From NCBI RefSeq assembly GCF_002939385.1, contig NZ_MULI01000002.1:62001-126000 (forward strand): a DNA stretch of 64,000 nucleotides, read 5' to 3'. Each line of letters opens with the position of its first letter. Positions within the stretch are counted from its first letter, which is position 1. The notes under the pieces were generated by a model, which saw only the letters and a list, made by a program, of their open reading frames with translations, had not been told where the DNA came from and searched no databases. This stretch comes from Streptomyces sp. MH60 (GTDB lineage Bacteria; Actinomycetota; Actinomycetes; Streptomycetales; Streptomycetaceae). Positions 34,768 to 44,208 of the stretch are shown in pieces. The position numbers and the translations under genes were made by a program.

Positions 34768-35640
34768 GTGGTGATGCCTCGGAGGGCGCAACCGTACGAT
34801 GCCCGGCAGGCGTCGCACAGGGCGGCGGCTCGTCGTGTCGTCCCAAGGCCCTCTCGGTGGGCGGCTGGAAGGAAGGAACGTGCGTGGAGGTCGGCTGGTT
34901 ACCGGACCATCGCGCCGCTCGGTGAGGGCGGCATGGGCCGTGTTCATTTGGCGCGGTCCGCGTCTGGATGGCCGGTTGCCGTCAAGACCGTCCACCGACA
35001 CCTCGCCTCCGTCCCGGAGTTCCGGGAGCGGTCTCGTCGTGAGACGGCTGCCGCAAGGGCGGTGACCGGCGGGTACACCGCCGCTGTGCTTGACACCGGT
35101 CCGGGTGACGAACCGCCGTGGATGGCAGTCGAGTTCTGCGCGGGTCCAGGCCTGCCGGAGGCGGTGGCCGCGCACGGGCCGCTCGGCTCCGGCGATCTCG
35201 CCGCACTGGCCGCCGCGCTCGCCGAGGCGCTGGCGGCGGTGCACGCCGCGGGGCTCGTGCACCGCGACGTGAAGCCGTCCAACGTCCTCATCTCGCGCCA
35301 TGGACCCAAGGTCATCGACTTCGGCATCGCCAAGAGCGCTGCCGACGAGAGCCTCACCGCCGACAGCGAGGCCGTCGGTTCGCCCGGTTTCATCGCCCCC
35401 GAGCAGCTTGCGGGGGACACCGCCGGGCTTGTGCCAGGTGCCCCGCAGACCGGCCCACGGTCCCGCAGGTGCTCGCCTGGTGCGCCGAGCGCGCGTCGGA
35501 CGAGCCATGGTGGGAGCTGGAGCCGGTCGCCGGGTTGATCCGCCGCCAGGAGGACGAGGTGACGGAGCTGTTGGGAAGAGTGGCAGTGGAGACCCCTGTG
35601 GACGAGGCCGGCGGCCGCATAGCGGTGGCCTCCTCCTCCC
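34768..35640 (+). pseudogene. Ser/Thr protein kinase with deleted C-lobe
   Basis: The N-lobe and catalytic loop are intact: GYRTIAPLGEGGMGRVHLAR, VAVKTVHRHL, LVHRDVKPSNVLISRHGPKV, IDFGIAK and GFIAPEQLAGD. Directly after, the normal middle C-lobe (the DVWALG region) is missing; the last helix DRPTVPQVLAWCAERASDEP and GLIRRQEDEVTELLG is in another frame. So about 60-80 codons were deleted with a frame change near 35430. A truncated kinase of about 256 residues could still be made but should not fold properly. Confidence 0.75.
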
Positions 35641-35930
35641 CGGGGCGGAGTCAGAAGCCGACCCGCGCTGTGTCGCGGGCCAGATCACCGCCCTCACCGA
35701 CCTGCCAGGCGCCGCCCGCATTCCGCTCCGTCAGCTCCATGCCGACCGCCGGTGCGGACTTCTTACTGGCCAGCGGACTCCTCACCAGGACCAGGCAGAC
35801 CACCTCCAGCAGACCCCTGCGGTGCAGGTGCCTACTCCCGCCGCCCCAGCGTGTGCCGCCGTCGGGGTCCACCGGGGAGCGCGAGCGCTCGGCGTTGCCG
35901 GACCCCGGCGGGCTGTCACGGCCTCCGCGT

Positions 35931-36623
35931 TCACTGCCGGCTGCCGAGCGCGTCGACCCAGGCCAGCAGTTCGGGAGCGTCCAACGTCGGCAGCCACCTG
36001 TCGGCCTCGGGGGTGCCGTCGCCCTTCGGCCGGGGACCGACGCCCAGGACCCGCAGGCCGGCTCGTCGGGCCGCTTCCACACCGGTCAGGGAGTCCTCCA
36101 CCGCCAGCGCCCGGTGCGGCGGGACACCGCAGAGCCGGGCCGCCACCGCGTACACGTCAGGGTGCGGCTTGGGGCGCACGCGGTCCCCGGTGTCGGGTAC
36201 GACCAGGTGCTCGAAGTGCTCGAGCAGCCCGGCCCGTGCCAGGCTGCCTTCGACCACGACCCTCGGGCAGTTGCTGGCGACCGCCAGCGGCAGGCGGCCA
36301 GAGAGCAGCCGTACGACCCGGACCGCACCTGGCATCGTCACCGGTTCGTCGGTGACGAGGGCCAGGAAGTGGTCGAGAAGCGCGGCTGTCAGGTCCTCGG
36401 TCAGTTCGGGTTTGTGCACGGACTGCGCCATGAGCCGGCCGCAGTCCTCGTAGTGCAGGCCAAGGGCCTGCTCGGCGAACCCGGGCGGTGGCTGGAGTCC
36501 GTGCTCCCGGAACGCCTGGCTGCGGGCCTCCTGCCAGTGGCGTTCGCTGTCCATCAGGGTGCCGTCGCAGTCGAAGACGACGGCTTCGGGTGACCAGTCG
36601 AGCAGATCGTGGTTGGGGGTCAC
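35931..36623 (-). CDS. HAD-family phosphatase
   Basis: 230 residues with a GTG start. FDCDGTLMDSE is motif I with nucleophile Asp and second Asp; LAVASNCPRVVVEG gives motif II Ser; RPKPHPDVYAVAARLCG motif III Lys; AVEDSLTGVEAARRAG motif IV acids. The helical cap lies between about 25 and 95. It is like beta-phosphoglucomutase/sugar-phosphatase members. The substrate is unknown. Its 3' end is 290 bp from the kinase relic; the area in between shows no other recognised gene. Confidence 0.9.
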   Translation of the reverse strand: MTPNHDLLDWSPEAVVFDCDGTLMDSERHWQEARSQAFREHGLQPPPGFAEQALGLHYEDCGRLMAQSVHKPELTEDLTAALLDHFLALVTDEPVTMPGAVRVVRLLSGRLPLAVASNCPRVVVEGSLARAGLLEHFEHLVVPDTGDRVRPKPHPDVYAVAARLCGVPPHRALAVEDSLTGVEAARRAGLRVLGVGPRPKGDGTPEADRWLPTLDAPELLAWVDALGSRQ

Positions 36624-37014
36624 TGGGGTCTCCCATGCCTTCGCATGTATGGGGCATTCCCGTATCCGGAGGAAACGGAAAGATAGTGACGACTACGTTA
36701 TTTCCGTCCAGGCAAATCGGGCAATAACCCTTTTTGGTGACTCGATGTCCGCCGGATGCAGGTGTATGGCTGTGGGCGGCGACATCCGTGACGCGGCCAC
36801 CGAGACCATCAACCCCAAGCCCGGGCAGGCCGGTTGACGGACTTGCCGGATCGCGCGGGGCCCGGAGTGCCTTGCTTCCCATACCACTCGCAGGCGTTCG
36901 CGTTCGAAAGAACTATGTAATCTGCGCACGAAAGTGCCCCCTTTGAACGCCAGGCGTGCGCTGGCGCACTAAATTCTTGAGCGGTGTAAAAACAGAGCGA
37001 GGGCGGATGGAACA
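36624..37014. other. AT-richer regulatory region with a long dyad
   Basis: About 390 bp between the HAD and TetR genes, noticeably AT-richer than the surroundings. It holds ACGGAAA at 36675-36681 and TTTCCGT at 36701-36707 with a nested TAGT/ACTA pair, and several A/T tracts near 36950-36995 just before the TetR gene. Divergent promoters are expected here. Confidence 0.45.
36675..36707. promoter_or_regulatory. nested dyad upstream of HAD gene
   Basis: Outer arms ACGGAAA and TTTCCGT are perfect complements 19 bases apart, and between them TAGT and ACTA form a second pair around GACG. The size (33 bp) is in the range of binding sites for gamma-butyrolactone-receptor-like TetR proteins, such as the one encoded 310 bp away. 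Confidence 0.4.
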
Positions 37015-37629
37015 TTGCAGGAACGGGCGAAGGCAACCCGCAGGTCACTGCTCGAAGCGGCTGCCCAACTGTTCGCTGAGCAGGGATACGCGGCCACCAG
37101 CGTCAATGACATAAGCGCGAGGTCGGGGCGGACCAGCGGCGCGGTCTACTTCCACTACACCGGCAAGGAGGGAATCGCCGTCGCCGTCGTTGAGGACCGG
37201 TTCGCCACCTGGTCTCAGCTCGCCGCACGCTACGGAGACGAGACGCTCCCCCCGCTCGAACGGCTCGTCGCCCTCAGCTACGACATCGCGCACGCCCTCA
37301 CCCGGGATTCCGTGACGCGTGCCGGTGCTCGTCTGTGGGCCGAGCGCACCGTCATCAGAGCTCCCGTACCCCACCCCTTCGCGTTGTGGACCGCCGCCGC
37401 CACGCGACTGCTCGCGCAGGCCCGGCTGGCAGGGCAGGTCGACGAGCACGTCCGCCCCGCCCGCACGGCCCGCGCCCTCGTGCCCGCGTTCTTCGGCCTG
37501 TGCACCCTCACCGAGGTCCTTGAGGGTACGACCGTCCTCAACGACCGTCTGACCGACTGGTGGCACCTGACCTTGCCGTCCCTCCGGCCGCAACCGTCCC
37601 GCGAAGAACCCCTTAAGCTCGTCCCGTGA
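37015..37629 (+). CDS. TetR-family regulator (gamma-butyrolactone receptor-like)
   Basis: 204 residues from a TTG start preceded by GGGCGGA. The HTH reads SLLEAAAQLFAEQGYAATSV NDI... and GRTSGAVYFHYTGKEGIAVA; the arrangement GA-YFH---KE is that of ScbR/ArpA-like receptors. The ligand domain contains ARLWAERTVI and ALVPAFFGLCTLTEVLEG, as in that group. No butyrolactone synthase is next to it, so it is an orphan copy. It shares a GTGA overlap with the following SUKH gene. Confidence 0.72.
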   Translation: MQERAKATRRSLLEAAAQLFAEQGYAATSVNDISARSGRTSGAVYFHYTGKEGIAVAVVEDRFATWSQLAARYGDETLPPLERLVALSYDIAHALTRDSVTRAGARLWAERTVIRAPVPHPFALWTAAATRLLAQARLAGQVDEHVRPARTARALVPAFFGLCTLTEVLEGTTVLNDRLTDWWHLTLPSLRPQPSREEPLKLVP

Positions 37630-38216
37630 CTGAGGCGCCCCTCACCGAAGCTGAGATCGTCGAGGCCGAACGGGAACTCGGTGTTTCCTTTCCCGAGGAG
37701 TACCGGGTGTATCTGCGCGAGGTGAGCGCCGGCGGGGCCCTCTTCCGGCTTGAGAGGACCGGACGTGGGTGGTGGTGGGCCGGGAACGATGAGGGGCGGC
37801 GCGACCTGCTGGCTACGTCCTTTCCGCATCCCGACTCCTACGTCGGGGCGGACGACGAGCTGATGGCGCGTGAGCCACAGCCTGAGGCGTTCGGGGACGA
37901 TGCCGCGTACCTGGAGGCTCGGTGTGCTTGGGACGACGAGGCCGACAGGTCCGAGGAACTGAAGACGGCCGGGGCGGTCGTCATCCAGGAGCATGGCTGC
38001 GGCTTCTCCACCTTGTTGGCTCTGACCGGCTTTCTGGCTGGCACGGTTTGGTGGGATGGACGGGCTACCTGCGACCTGATCGTCCCGCTGTCCTTGGATC
38101 ACGTCGGCGGCGCCCAGCCCGTGCAATTCGGGCAGTGGTTGGACTACGGTTCCTGGGCACTCTTGCCGCCGGGCTGGGGGCCATCCGTTCCGCCAAGTCC
38201 CGTTGTTCACCGTTAG
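37626..38216 (+). CDS. SMI1/KNR4 (SUKH) family protein
   Basis: 196 residues with a GTG start overlapping the TetR stop. The N-terminus TEAEIVEAERELGVSFPEEY RVYL is the hallmark helix of SUKH proteins, followed by WWWAGN and C-terminal FGQWLDYGSW. Many SUKH proteins are immunity factors against contact-dependent toxins; others are stress-related. No toxin gene is adjacent. An IS5-type relic follows directly. Confidence 0.75.
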   Translation: MTEAPLTEAEIVEAERELGVSFPEEYRVYLREVSAGGALFRLERTGRGWWWAGNDEGRRDLLATSFPHPDSYVGADDELMAREPQPEAFGDDAAYLEARCAWDDEADRSEELKTAGAVVIQEHGCGFSTLLALTGFLAGTVWWDGRATCDLIVPLSLDHVGGAQPVQFGQWLDYGSWALLPPGWGPSVPPSPVVHR

Positions 38217-38231
38217 ATTTTGCCTTTGTGG

Positions 38232-38528
38232 TCAGCGTCGGCTCCAGATGAGGATGCCTGCGAGGTGCAGTGCGGCCTGGGAGGCGATCGCGAGCTTGTC
38301 GGTTCGTGTGGTCAGGCCGCGCCACTGCTTGAGGCGGTTGGTGCAGCGCTCCACGGTGTTGCGCTGCTTGTATGCCTGGGTGTCGACGCGGGGCGGCGGC
38401 CGGTCACCGAATCGGCCTCGCCGCAGGCAGTGGCCGACTTGGTCGGACGGCTGCGGGATGACCGCGCGGATGCCCCGGCGCCGCGGGTGGTTGCGGATGG
38501 TACGTGAGGAGTACGCGCGGTCGGACGG
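38232..38528 (-). pseudogene. IS5-family transposase, C-terminal part
   Basis: The minus strand encodes DRAYSSRTIRNHPRRRGIRA, then RPPPRVDTQAYKQRNTVERC and NRLKQWRGLTTRTDKLAIAS and HLAGILIWSRR with a stop. This is the end of IS5/IS427-type DDE transposases, with D-YSS, R-TVERC--RLKQWRG (catalytic Glu) conserved. The N-terminal half and both inverted repeats are missing. Confidence 0.75.
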
Positions 38529-38673
38529 ATCGATCCACAAACAGACACGCTCAAGTCGGCATGCCGAAAAACCTTTGACGGATTGGCGGTTGTCGTCCGA
38601 TGGTGTGCGGGTTGCTTCGGTCACGAGCCAGTCCTGCGGTGCCGTCGGCTCTCGCACGGCGAGGGAGTTCCGC

Positions 38674-39519
38674 ATGCTTGCTGTGTCTGCCGCTTCAGGG
38701 ACCTTTGGCCGGCTCGTCGTGGATCATCTGCTGACCCGGTGCCCTGCCGAAGACGTGGTGGTTGCGGTGCGTGCTCCCGATCGTGTCGCGGATCTCGCCG
38801 CCCGAGGAGTCCAGGTGCGCCACGGCGACTACGACGCCCCGGACACGCTGCGCACGGCCTTCGAGAACGCCGACCGGCTCCTACTGATCTCGTCCCCGGA
38901 ATTGGATCCCGCTCGCCGTATTCGCCAGCACCGGAGCGCCATCGAGGCGGCCCGCGACGCCGGTGTCGACGCCGTCGTCTACACGAGTTTTCTGGATGCC
39001 GACATCCGGGCCGAGGGCGTCACCGAGGCACACCACGCCACCGAGCGCGCGCTGCGGGCCAGCGGCCTGCCCCATACGCTGGTGCGTCACCCCTTCTACA
39101 GCGAAGCTTTCCTCAACCCCGGTCTGCACGCCGCCGTCCTTTCGGGCGCACTGGACGACGCGACCGGCGGCCGCGGCATCAACACCGCTTCCCGCTCCGA
39201 CCTCGCCGAAGCAGCGGCACGTGTCCTGACCGAGGACGCTCACCTGGGCCGCGCCTACGACTTCACCGGCACCTTGTGGACCTATCCCCAGCTCGCCCAG
39301 GTCCTCACCCGCAGGTGCGGAAGGACCGTCGTCCACCGCGTGCGGGACAGGCCCGCTCCCGGTGCCCAGGGCTGGCTGGAGGAGCAAGTCCGAAGAGGGG
39401 CCCTGGAACGGCAGACCAATGACCTCCCTCGCATCCTCGGGCGTCTGCCCACCACACTGGACGAGGCTGTCACCAAGATCCTCGCCCGTCCCGCGCCTGG
39501 GAGCGATGCCGCCGAGTAG
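38674..39519 (+). CDS. NmrA-like / QOR2-type quinone reductase
   Basis: 281 residues. MLAVSAASGTFGRLVVDHLL is the NADPH-binding loop (G-FG), followed by VVVAVRAPDRVADLAARGVQ and FENADRLLLISSPEL; VYTSFLDAD and HHATERALRASGLPHTLVRH match the NmrA/QorB subfamily. The family acts as atypical SDR NADPH:quinone reductases or redox sensors. The start ATG at 38674 begins the first strand directly. It has no close same-strand partner. Confidence 0.82.
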   Translation: MLAVSAASGTFGRLVVDHLLTRCPAEDVVVAVRAPDRVADLAARGVQVRHGDYDAPDTLRTAFENADRLLLISSPELDPARRIRQHRSAIEAARDAGVDAVVYTSFLDADIRAEGVTEAHHATERALRASGLPHTLVRHPFYSEAFLNPGLHAAVLSGALDDATGGRGINTASRSDLAEAAARVLTEDAHLGRAYDFTGTLWTYPQLAQVLTRRCGRTVVHRVRDRPAPGAQGWLEEQVRRGALERQTNDLPRILGRLPTTLDEAVTKILARPAPGSDAAE

Positions 39520-40370
39520 TCCCCACACGCCAGACCCAGGAACACGGGCTCTGCCGGCTCTGGCATGACGGAGGCAGAGCTGGGGCGCAGGTCCTGGACG
39601 GCCGAGCGCACGCCAACCTGCCGACAGACCAGCCACCGGTCAGAAGCCATGGACGGACCTACGGGAGTCCAGCGCGTGTCTCTTTGGTCGGCAAGTCAGG
39701 GGCCGCCCTGCGTGTGGTGAGGAGCGGCAACCTGTACGACGCGCCGGGGAGCGTACGGCCTGCGTCCTGGTGCCGCTCGTCACCGCCGGGTTGCGAAGCA
39801 CGCTGTGGGGCTCCCCGGCCCACCCGCCAGGCCGGTGGGCCGTCGCGGGCGTCGCCGCCCGTCACGGTTGAACCCTGCGACTGGAGAGCCCGTCGAGTCG
39901 CTTCGGCGGCGCGCCGGTGCCGGTCGCGTGCGCTGAGGGCGACGCTGGGCAGCGGGCGGCACTCATCTGGTGTGTTACCGCTGTCCGGCCCCGACCGTGG
40001 CGTCGACGGCTTGCGACTGTGGGCGGGCGTCTGTCTTCAGCCGGGTGGAGACGTCACGGGGCCATCGGAGCCGAGGGCGTATGCCTCGCCCTACTGGCCG
40101 AGCGCCATCAGGACGGGCCACAGGTCCCGGCGATGGCGGCGAGTGTGAACGTCGCCGCGAGCGTCGACGAGATCCTGCGCGACATCCGCGAGCAGAGCGC
40201 AGTCCTGCTGGCAGGTTGACGTCGGCTGCGCGGTGCCCGCCCCCCGCATGCGGTCCGGAAACGGCCGATGCCCGGCGCGGGGTGAGGCCGGTGCGCCAGG
40301 CGTGGCAGTCTTCAGCCGCCGCCTCGTCGCCCACGCGTGCGGTCGACGTGTTCCCCCACCGCGCCCTTGA
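39520..40370. other. 850-bp stretch without a convincing gene
   Basis: Several open frames of 60-190 codons exist on both strands but they are Arg/Pro-rich shadows without ribosome-binding sites or recognisable motifs. A plus-strand frame ending at 40219 (MAASVNVAASVDEILRDIRE) looks slightly protein-like but was not assigned. Confidence 0.3.
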
Positions 40371-40931
40371 TCAGCCTGTTTCCGTCAAGGCTGCGCGCGC
40401 GGCGGTGAGGATCTCCTCGGAGAGCGGGGAGTCCTTGGTGGCCCGGGCCAGGACCAGCGCGCCGAACAGGGTGCAGAGGCGGACGATGCCGTCCTGGTCG
40501 TCACCGGCCAGGAACACGGCGAAGTCGGCCACCCCCTCGGCGTAGACGCGACGGGCCTCGCGCCCCCCGCCCTCGCGCGCGATGTCGGTGGCGAGCGCGG
40601 CGACCGGGCAGCCGTCCGCCGGGGCGTCGCGGTGCTCGACGGAGAGGTAGGCGTCGATCAGCGCCCGCTGGGCGTCGGCACGCTGCCCCTCGTGCCGCTC
40701 GAGCCCGGCGCCGTAGCGCTGGGCGAGCTCGGCGAAGGCATGGGCGGTGGCCTCGTCGACGAGCGCCTCCTTGGAGGCGAACTGCTTGTAGAAGGCGCCG
40801 TGGGTCAGACCGGCCGCCTTCATCAGGTCGGCGACGCTGACCTGGGTGCCCTGTTCCCGGAACAGCCGGGACGCGGTGTCCACCACCCGCCTGCGGTTCT
40901 CCTCCGCCTGCGCCTGCGATACGCGGCCCAT
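40371..40931 (-). CDS. TetR-family regulator
   Basis: 186 residues. The HTH has VVDTASRLFREQGTQVSVAD LMKAAG and LTHGAFYKQFASKEALVDEA. The C-terminal region has DGCPVAALATDIAREGG, with a Cys often found in TetR proteins that sense electrophiles or quinones (NemR-like group). It is divergent from an SDR/aldo-keto reductase/quinone-oxidoreductase series, with a dyad in between. It likely represses these detoxification-type genes. Confidence 0.85.
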   Translation of the reverse strand: MGRVSQAQAEENRRRVVDTASRLFREQGTQVSVADLMKAAGLTHGAFYKQFASKEALVDEATAHAFAELAQRYGAGLERHEGQRADAQRALIDAYLSVEHRDAPADGCPVAALATDIAREGGGREARRVYAEGVADFAVFLAGDDQDGIVRLCTLFGALVLARATKDSPLSEEILTAARAALTETG

Positions 40932-40979
40932 GATCAGCTCCCGTTTGGATGTCGACTGGCATCTATCGTAGCCCCGTGT

Positions 40980-41001
40980 TTAGATTGGACACATAATCTA
41001 A
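40980..41001. promoter_or_regulatory. TetR operator candidate
   Basis: TTAGATT, eight bases, then AATCTAA form a perfect 7+7 dyad in the 114-bp divergent promoter region of the TetR and SDR genes. The 22-bp length and AT-richness fit a TetR dimer site. Confidence 0.6.
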
Positions 41002-41045
41002 TTGAAGTGGTGGCCCGACGGCCCCTGCCAGGACCAGGAGCAGAC

Positions 41046-41738
41046 ATGGAACTGAAGAACGCGGTCGCGGTCGTCACCGGCGCCAACCGGGGTTTCGGCC
41101 GGCACCTGGCCGCCCAGCTCGTCGAGCGGGGCGCCAAGGTGTACGGCGCGGCCCGACACCCCGAAACGGTCGACGTGCCGGGCGCTGTCCCGCTGCGGCT
41201 CGACGTCACGGACGAGGCGTCGATACGACAGGCCGCGCGCGTGGCGTCCGACACGACACTGCTGATCAACAACGCGGGCATCTCCACAGGCGCGACGCTG
41301 ATCGGAGGTGACGCGGCTGAGGTGCGCCGGGAGATGGAGACCAACTTCTTCGGCCCGCTCGCCGCGACCCGCGCCTTCGCCCCCGTCATCGAGGGCAACG
41401 GCGGCGGCGCCGTACTCAACGTCCTGTCCGCCCTGTCCTGGTTCCACCCGGCAGGACTCGGCTCCTACGCCGCGTCCAAGGCCGCCGCCTGGGCGCTGAC
41501 CGGCGCGACCCGCGACGAGCTGGCACCGCGCGGGATCACCGTCTCGGCACTGCACGTCGGCTACATGGACACCGACATGGCCGCCGCCGTGCCCGCCGAC
41601 CAGAAAGTCGCCGCCGCCGACGTCGCAGCCCAGGCCCTCCACGGCATCGAGACCGGCCTGCTCGAGATCCTCGCCGACGAGACCAGCCGGCACGTCAAGC
41701 AGAACCTGGCCGCGGCACCCCGGCCGAACACGGACTGA
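41046..41738 (+). CDS. SDR family oxidoreductase
   Basis: 230 residues. VVTGANRGFGRHLAAQLVER gives the cofactor loop with GAARHP after strand two (NADP preference through Arg). NNAG at about 78, NVLSALSW for Ser and YAASKAAAW for the Tyr-Lys pair. The short C-terminus lacks a lid extension, as in small carbonyl reductases. It is the first gene of a three-gene series (aldo-keto reductase, MDR oxidoreductase). Confidence 0.87.
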   Translation: MELKNAVAVVTGANRGFGRHLAAQLVERGAKVYGAARHPETVDVPGAVPLRLDVTDEASIRQAARVASDTTLLINNAGISTGATLIGGDAAEVRREMETNFFGPLAATRAFAPVIEGNGGGAVLNVLSALSWFHPAGLGSYAASKAAAWALTGATRDELAPRGITVSALHVGYMDTDMAAAVPADQKVAAADVAAQALHGIETGLLEILADETSRHVKQNLAAAPRPNTD

Positions 41739-41796
41739 CGCTCACCCCTCGCACCCCCGCGCGACGGTCTTACCGCCCATCCAGCAAGGACATCCC

Positions 41797-42852
<1,056 letters not shown>

Positions 42853-43002
42853 CGGGTGCGAGCGGCAGCGGCTGCGGCTGTGGTGCGCCCGCGCCGCTGC
42901 CGGGAAGCCGGCACACACTGCTTCGAGAAGTACGGCGGCCGAGCCCGGACGCGCGCCGCCGAGATACCCGACCTCCAGAAACGCTTTTGTCAGGAGCGCT
43001 CC

Positions 43003-44028
43003 GTGAAGGCCTTCGTCCTCGAGAAGTACGGCTCCCCCCTGCGGCGGGTCGAGATGCCGGTACCGCTGCCCGCCCCTCACGAGGTGCTGGTGCGCATGGT
43101 CGCGTCGGGCGTCAACCACGCCGACGAACGGGTCCGCTCCGGTGAGTTCAAGGCGATCTTCCCGTTCCGGCTGCCCAAGGTCATGGGCGGCGAGCTGTCC
43201 GGCGAGGTCGTCGAGGCAGGCTCCGCGGTACGCGACATCGCCGTCGGCGACCACCTGTACGGCTATGTCGACCTGGAGGCCACGGGCACCTTCTCCGAGT
43301 ACGTCGCGGTCGACGCCGCCTCGATGGCACCCGTGCCCCGGTCGGTGAGCCTGGTCGAGGCGGCTGGACTTCCAGTCGTCGCGCTCACGGCCTGGCAGGC
43401 CCTCGTCGAGATGGGCCGGGTGAAGAAGGGCCAGACCGTCCTCATCCACGGCGGCACCGGGGGAGTGGGATCGCACGCGATCCAGCTCGCCCGGCACCTG
43501 GGCTGCACCGTCGCCACCACCGTCTCGACGGCGAACATCGCGGCTGCCCGGGAGCTCGGTGCCGACATCGTCATCGACTACCGCCGCGACGGCCTCGCGC
43601 AACGCCTCTCCGGCACGCCCGTCGACCTGGTTCTCGACACCCAGGGCGGAGCCACACTGCAGGCTTCCCTCGGTGTAGTGCGCCCCGGTGGCACCGTCAT
43701 CGGCATCACCGGCCCGCCCGACCCGGACTTCGCACGGCGTGTCGGCGTCAACCCGGTCGTCCGGCTCGCCATCCGGGCCCTGAGCGCCCGGACCCGACGC
43801 CGCGCACGCGCGCTCGGGGCCAGCTACCGGTTCCTGTTCATCACACCCGACAGCGCCGCGCTGCGTCAGGTCGCCGGGCTGGTCGACGACGGGGTGCTGC
43901 GCCCGGTCGTCGACCGGGTTCTCCCCTTCGACCAGACCCCGCGGGCTCTCGCCGAGGTTCTCGCCGGCGGCACCCGCGGCAAGGTCCTGGTCACCACCGA
44001 CGCGACGGCGGTGACCACCCGTGACTGA
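43003..44028 (+). CDS. zinc-free MDR quinone/enoyl oxidoreductase
   Basis: 341 residues from GTG 43003 with CAGGAG before it. GVNHADERVRSGEF matches the N-terminal QOR pattern; GQTVLIHGGTGGVGSHAIQL is the NADPH loop; VLDTQGGATLQASLGVVRPG follows. No structural or catalytic Zn ligands are present. It is 150 bp after the aldo/keto reductase gene on the same strand. The operon (SDR, AKR, MDR) suggests reduction of carbonyl or quinone compounds under TetR control. Confidence 0.87.
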   Translation: MKAFVLEKYGSPLRRVEMPVPLPAPHEVLVRMVASGVNHADERVRSGEFKAIFPFRLPKVMGGELSGEVVEAGSAVRDIAVGDHLYGYVDLEATGTFSEYVAVDAASMAPVPRSVSLVEAAGLPVVALTAWQALVEMGRVKKGQTVLIHGGTGGVGSHAIQLARHLGCTVATTVSTANIAAARELGADIVIDYRRDGLAQRLSGTPVDLVLDTQGGATLQASLGVVRPGGTVIGITGPPDPDFARRVGVNPVVRLAIRALSARTRRRARALGASYRFLFITPDSAALRQVAGLVDDGVLRPVVDRVLPFDQTPRALAEVLAGGTRGKVLVTTDATAVTTRD

Positions 44029-44208
44029 GCCCACCGTCCGCCCCCGACCCACCACGTGGGCCACGGCGCCCAACCACCGCATCGCCGTGGCTGCGCAAGC
44101 TGGTTCCAGCCGGCGTCGGGGCACGGTCCGCCACTGACCGGGCTGTGCTCGGAACCGCTTGGACGGCTTCGCCGGTGCGGCGGGCAGCACGGTGCGCAGA
44201 GCCCTCTG

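Noticed and set aside
39917..40219. 100-codon plus-strand frame ending in a protein-like helix
   Set aside because: Only the last 25 residues look natural; no ribosome-binding site or family, so left as intergenic.
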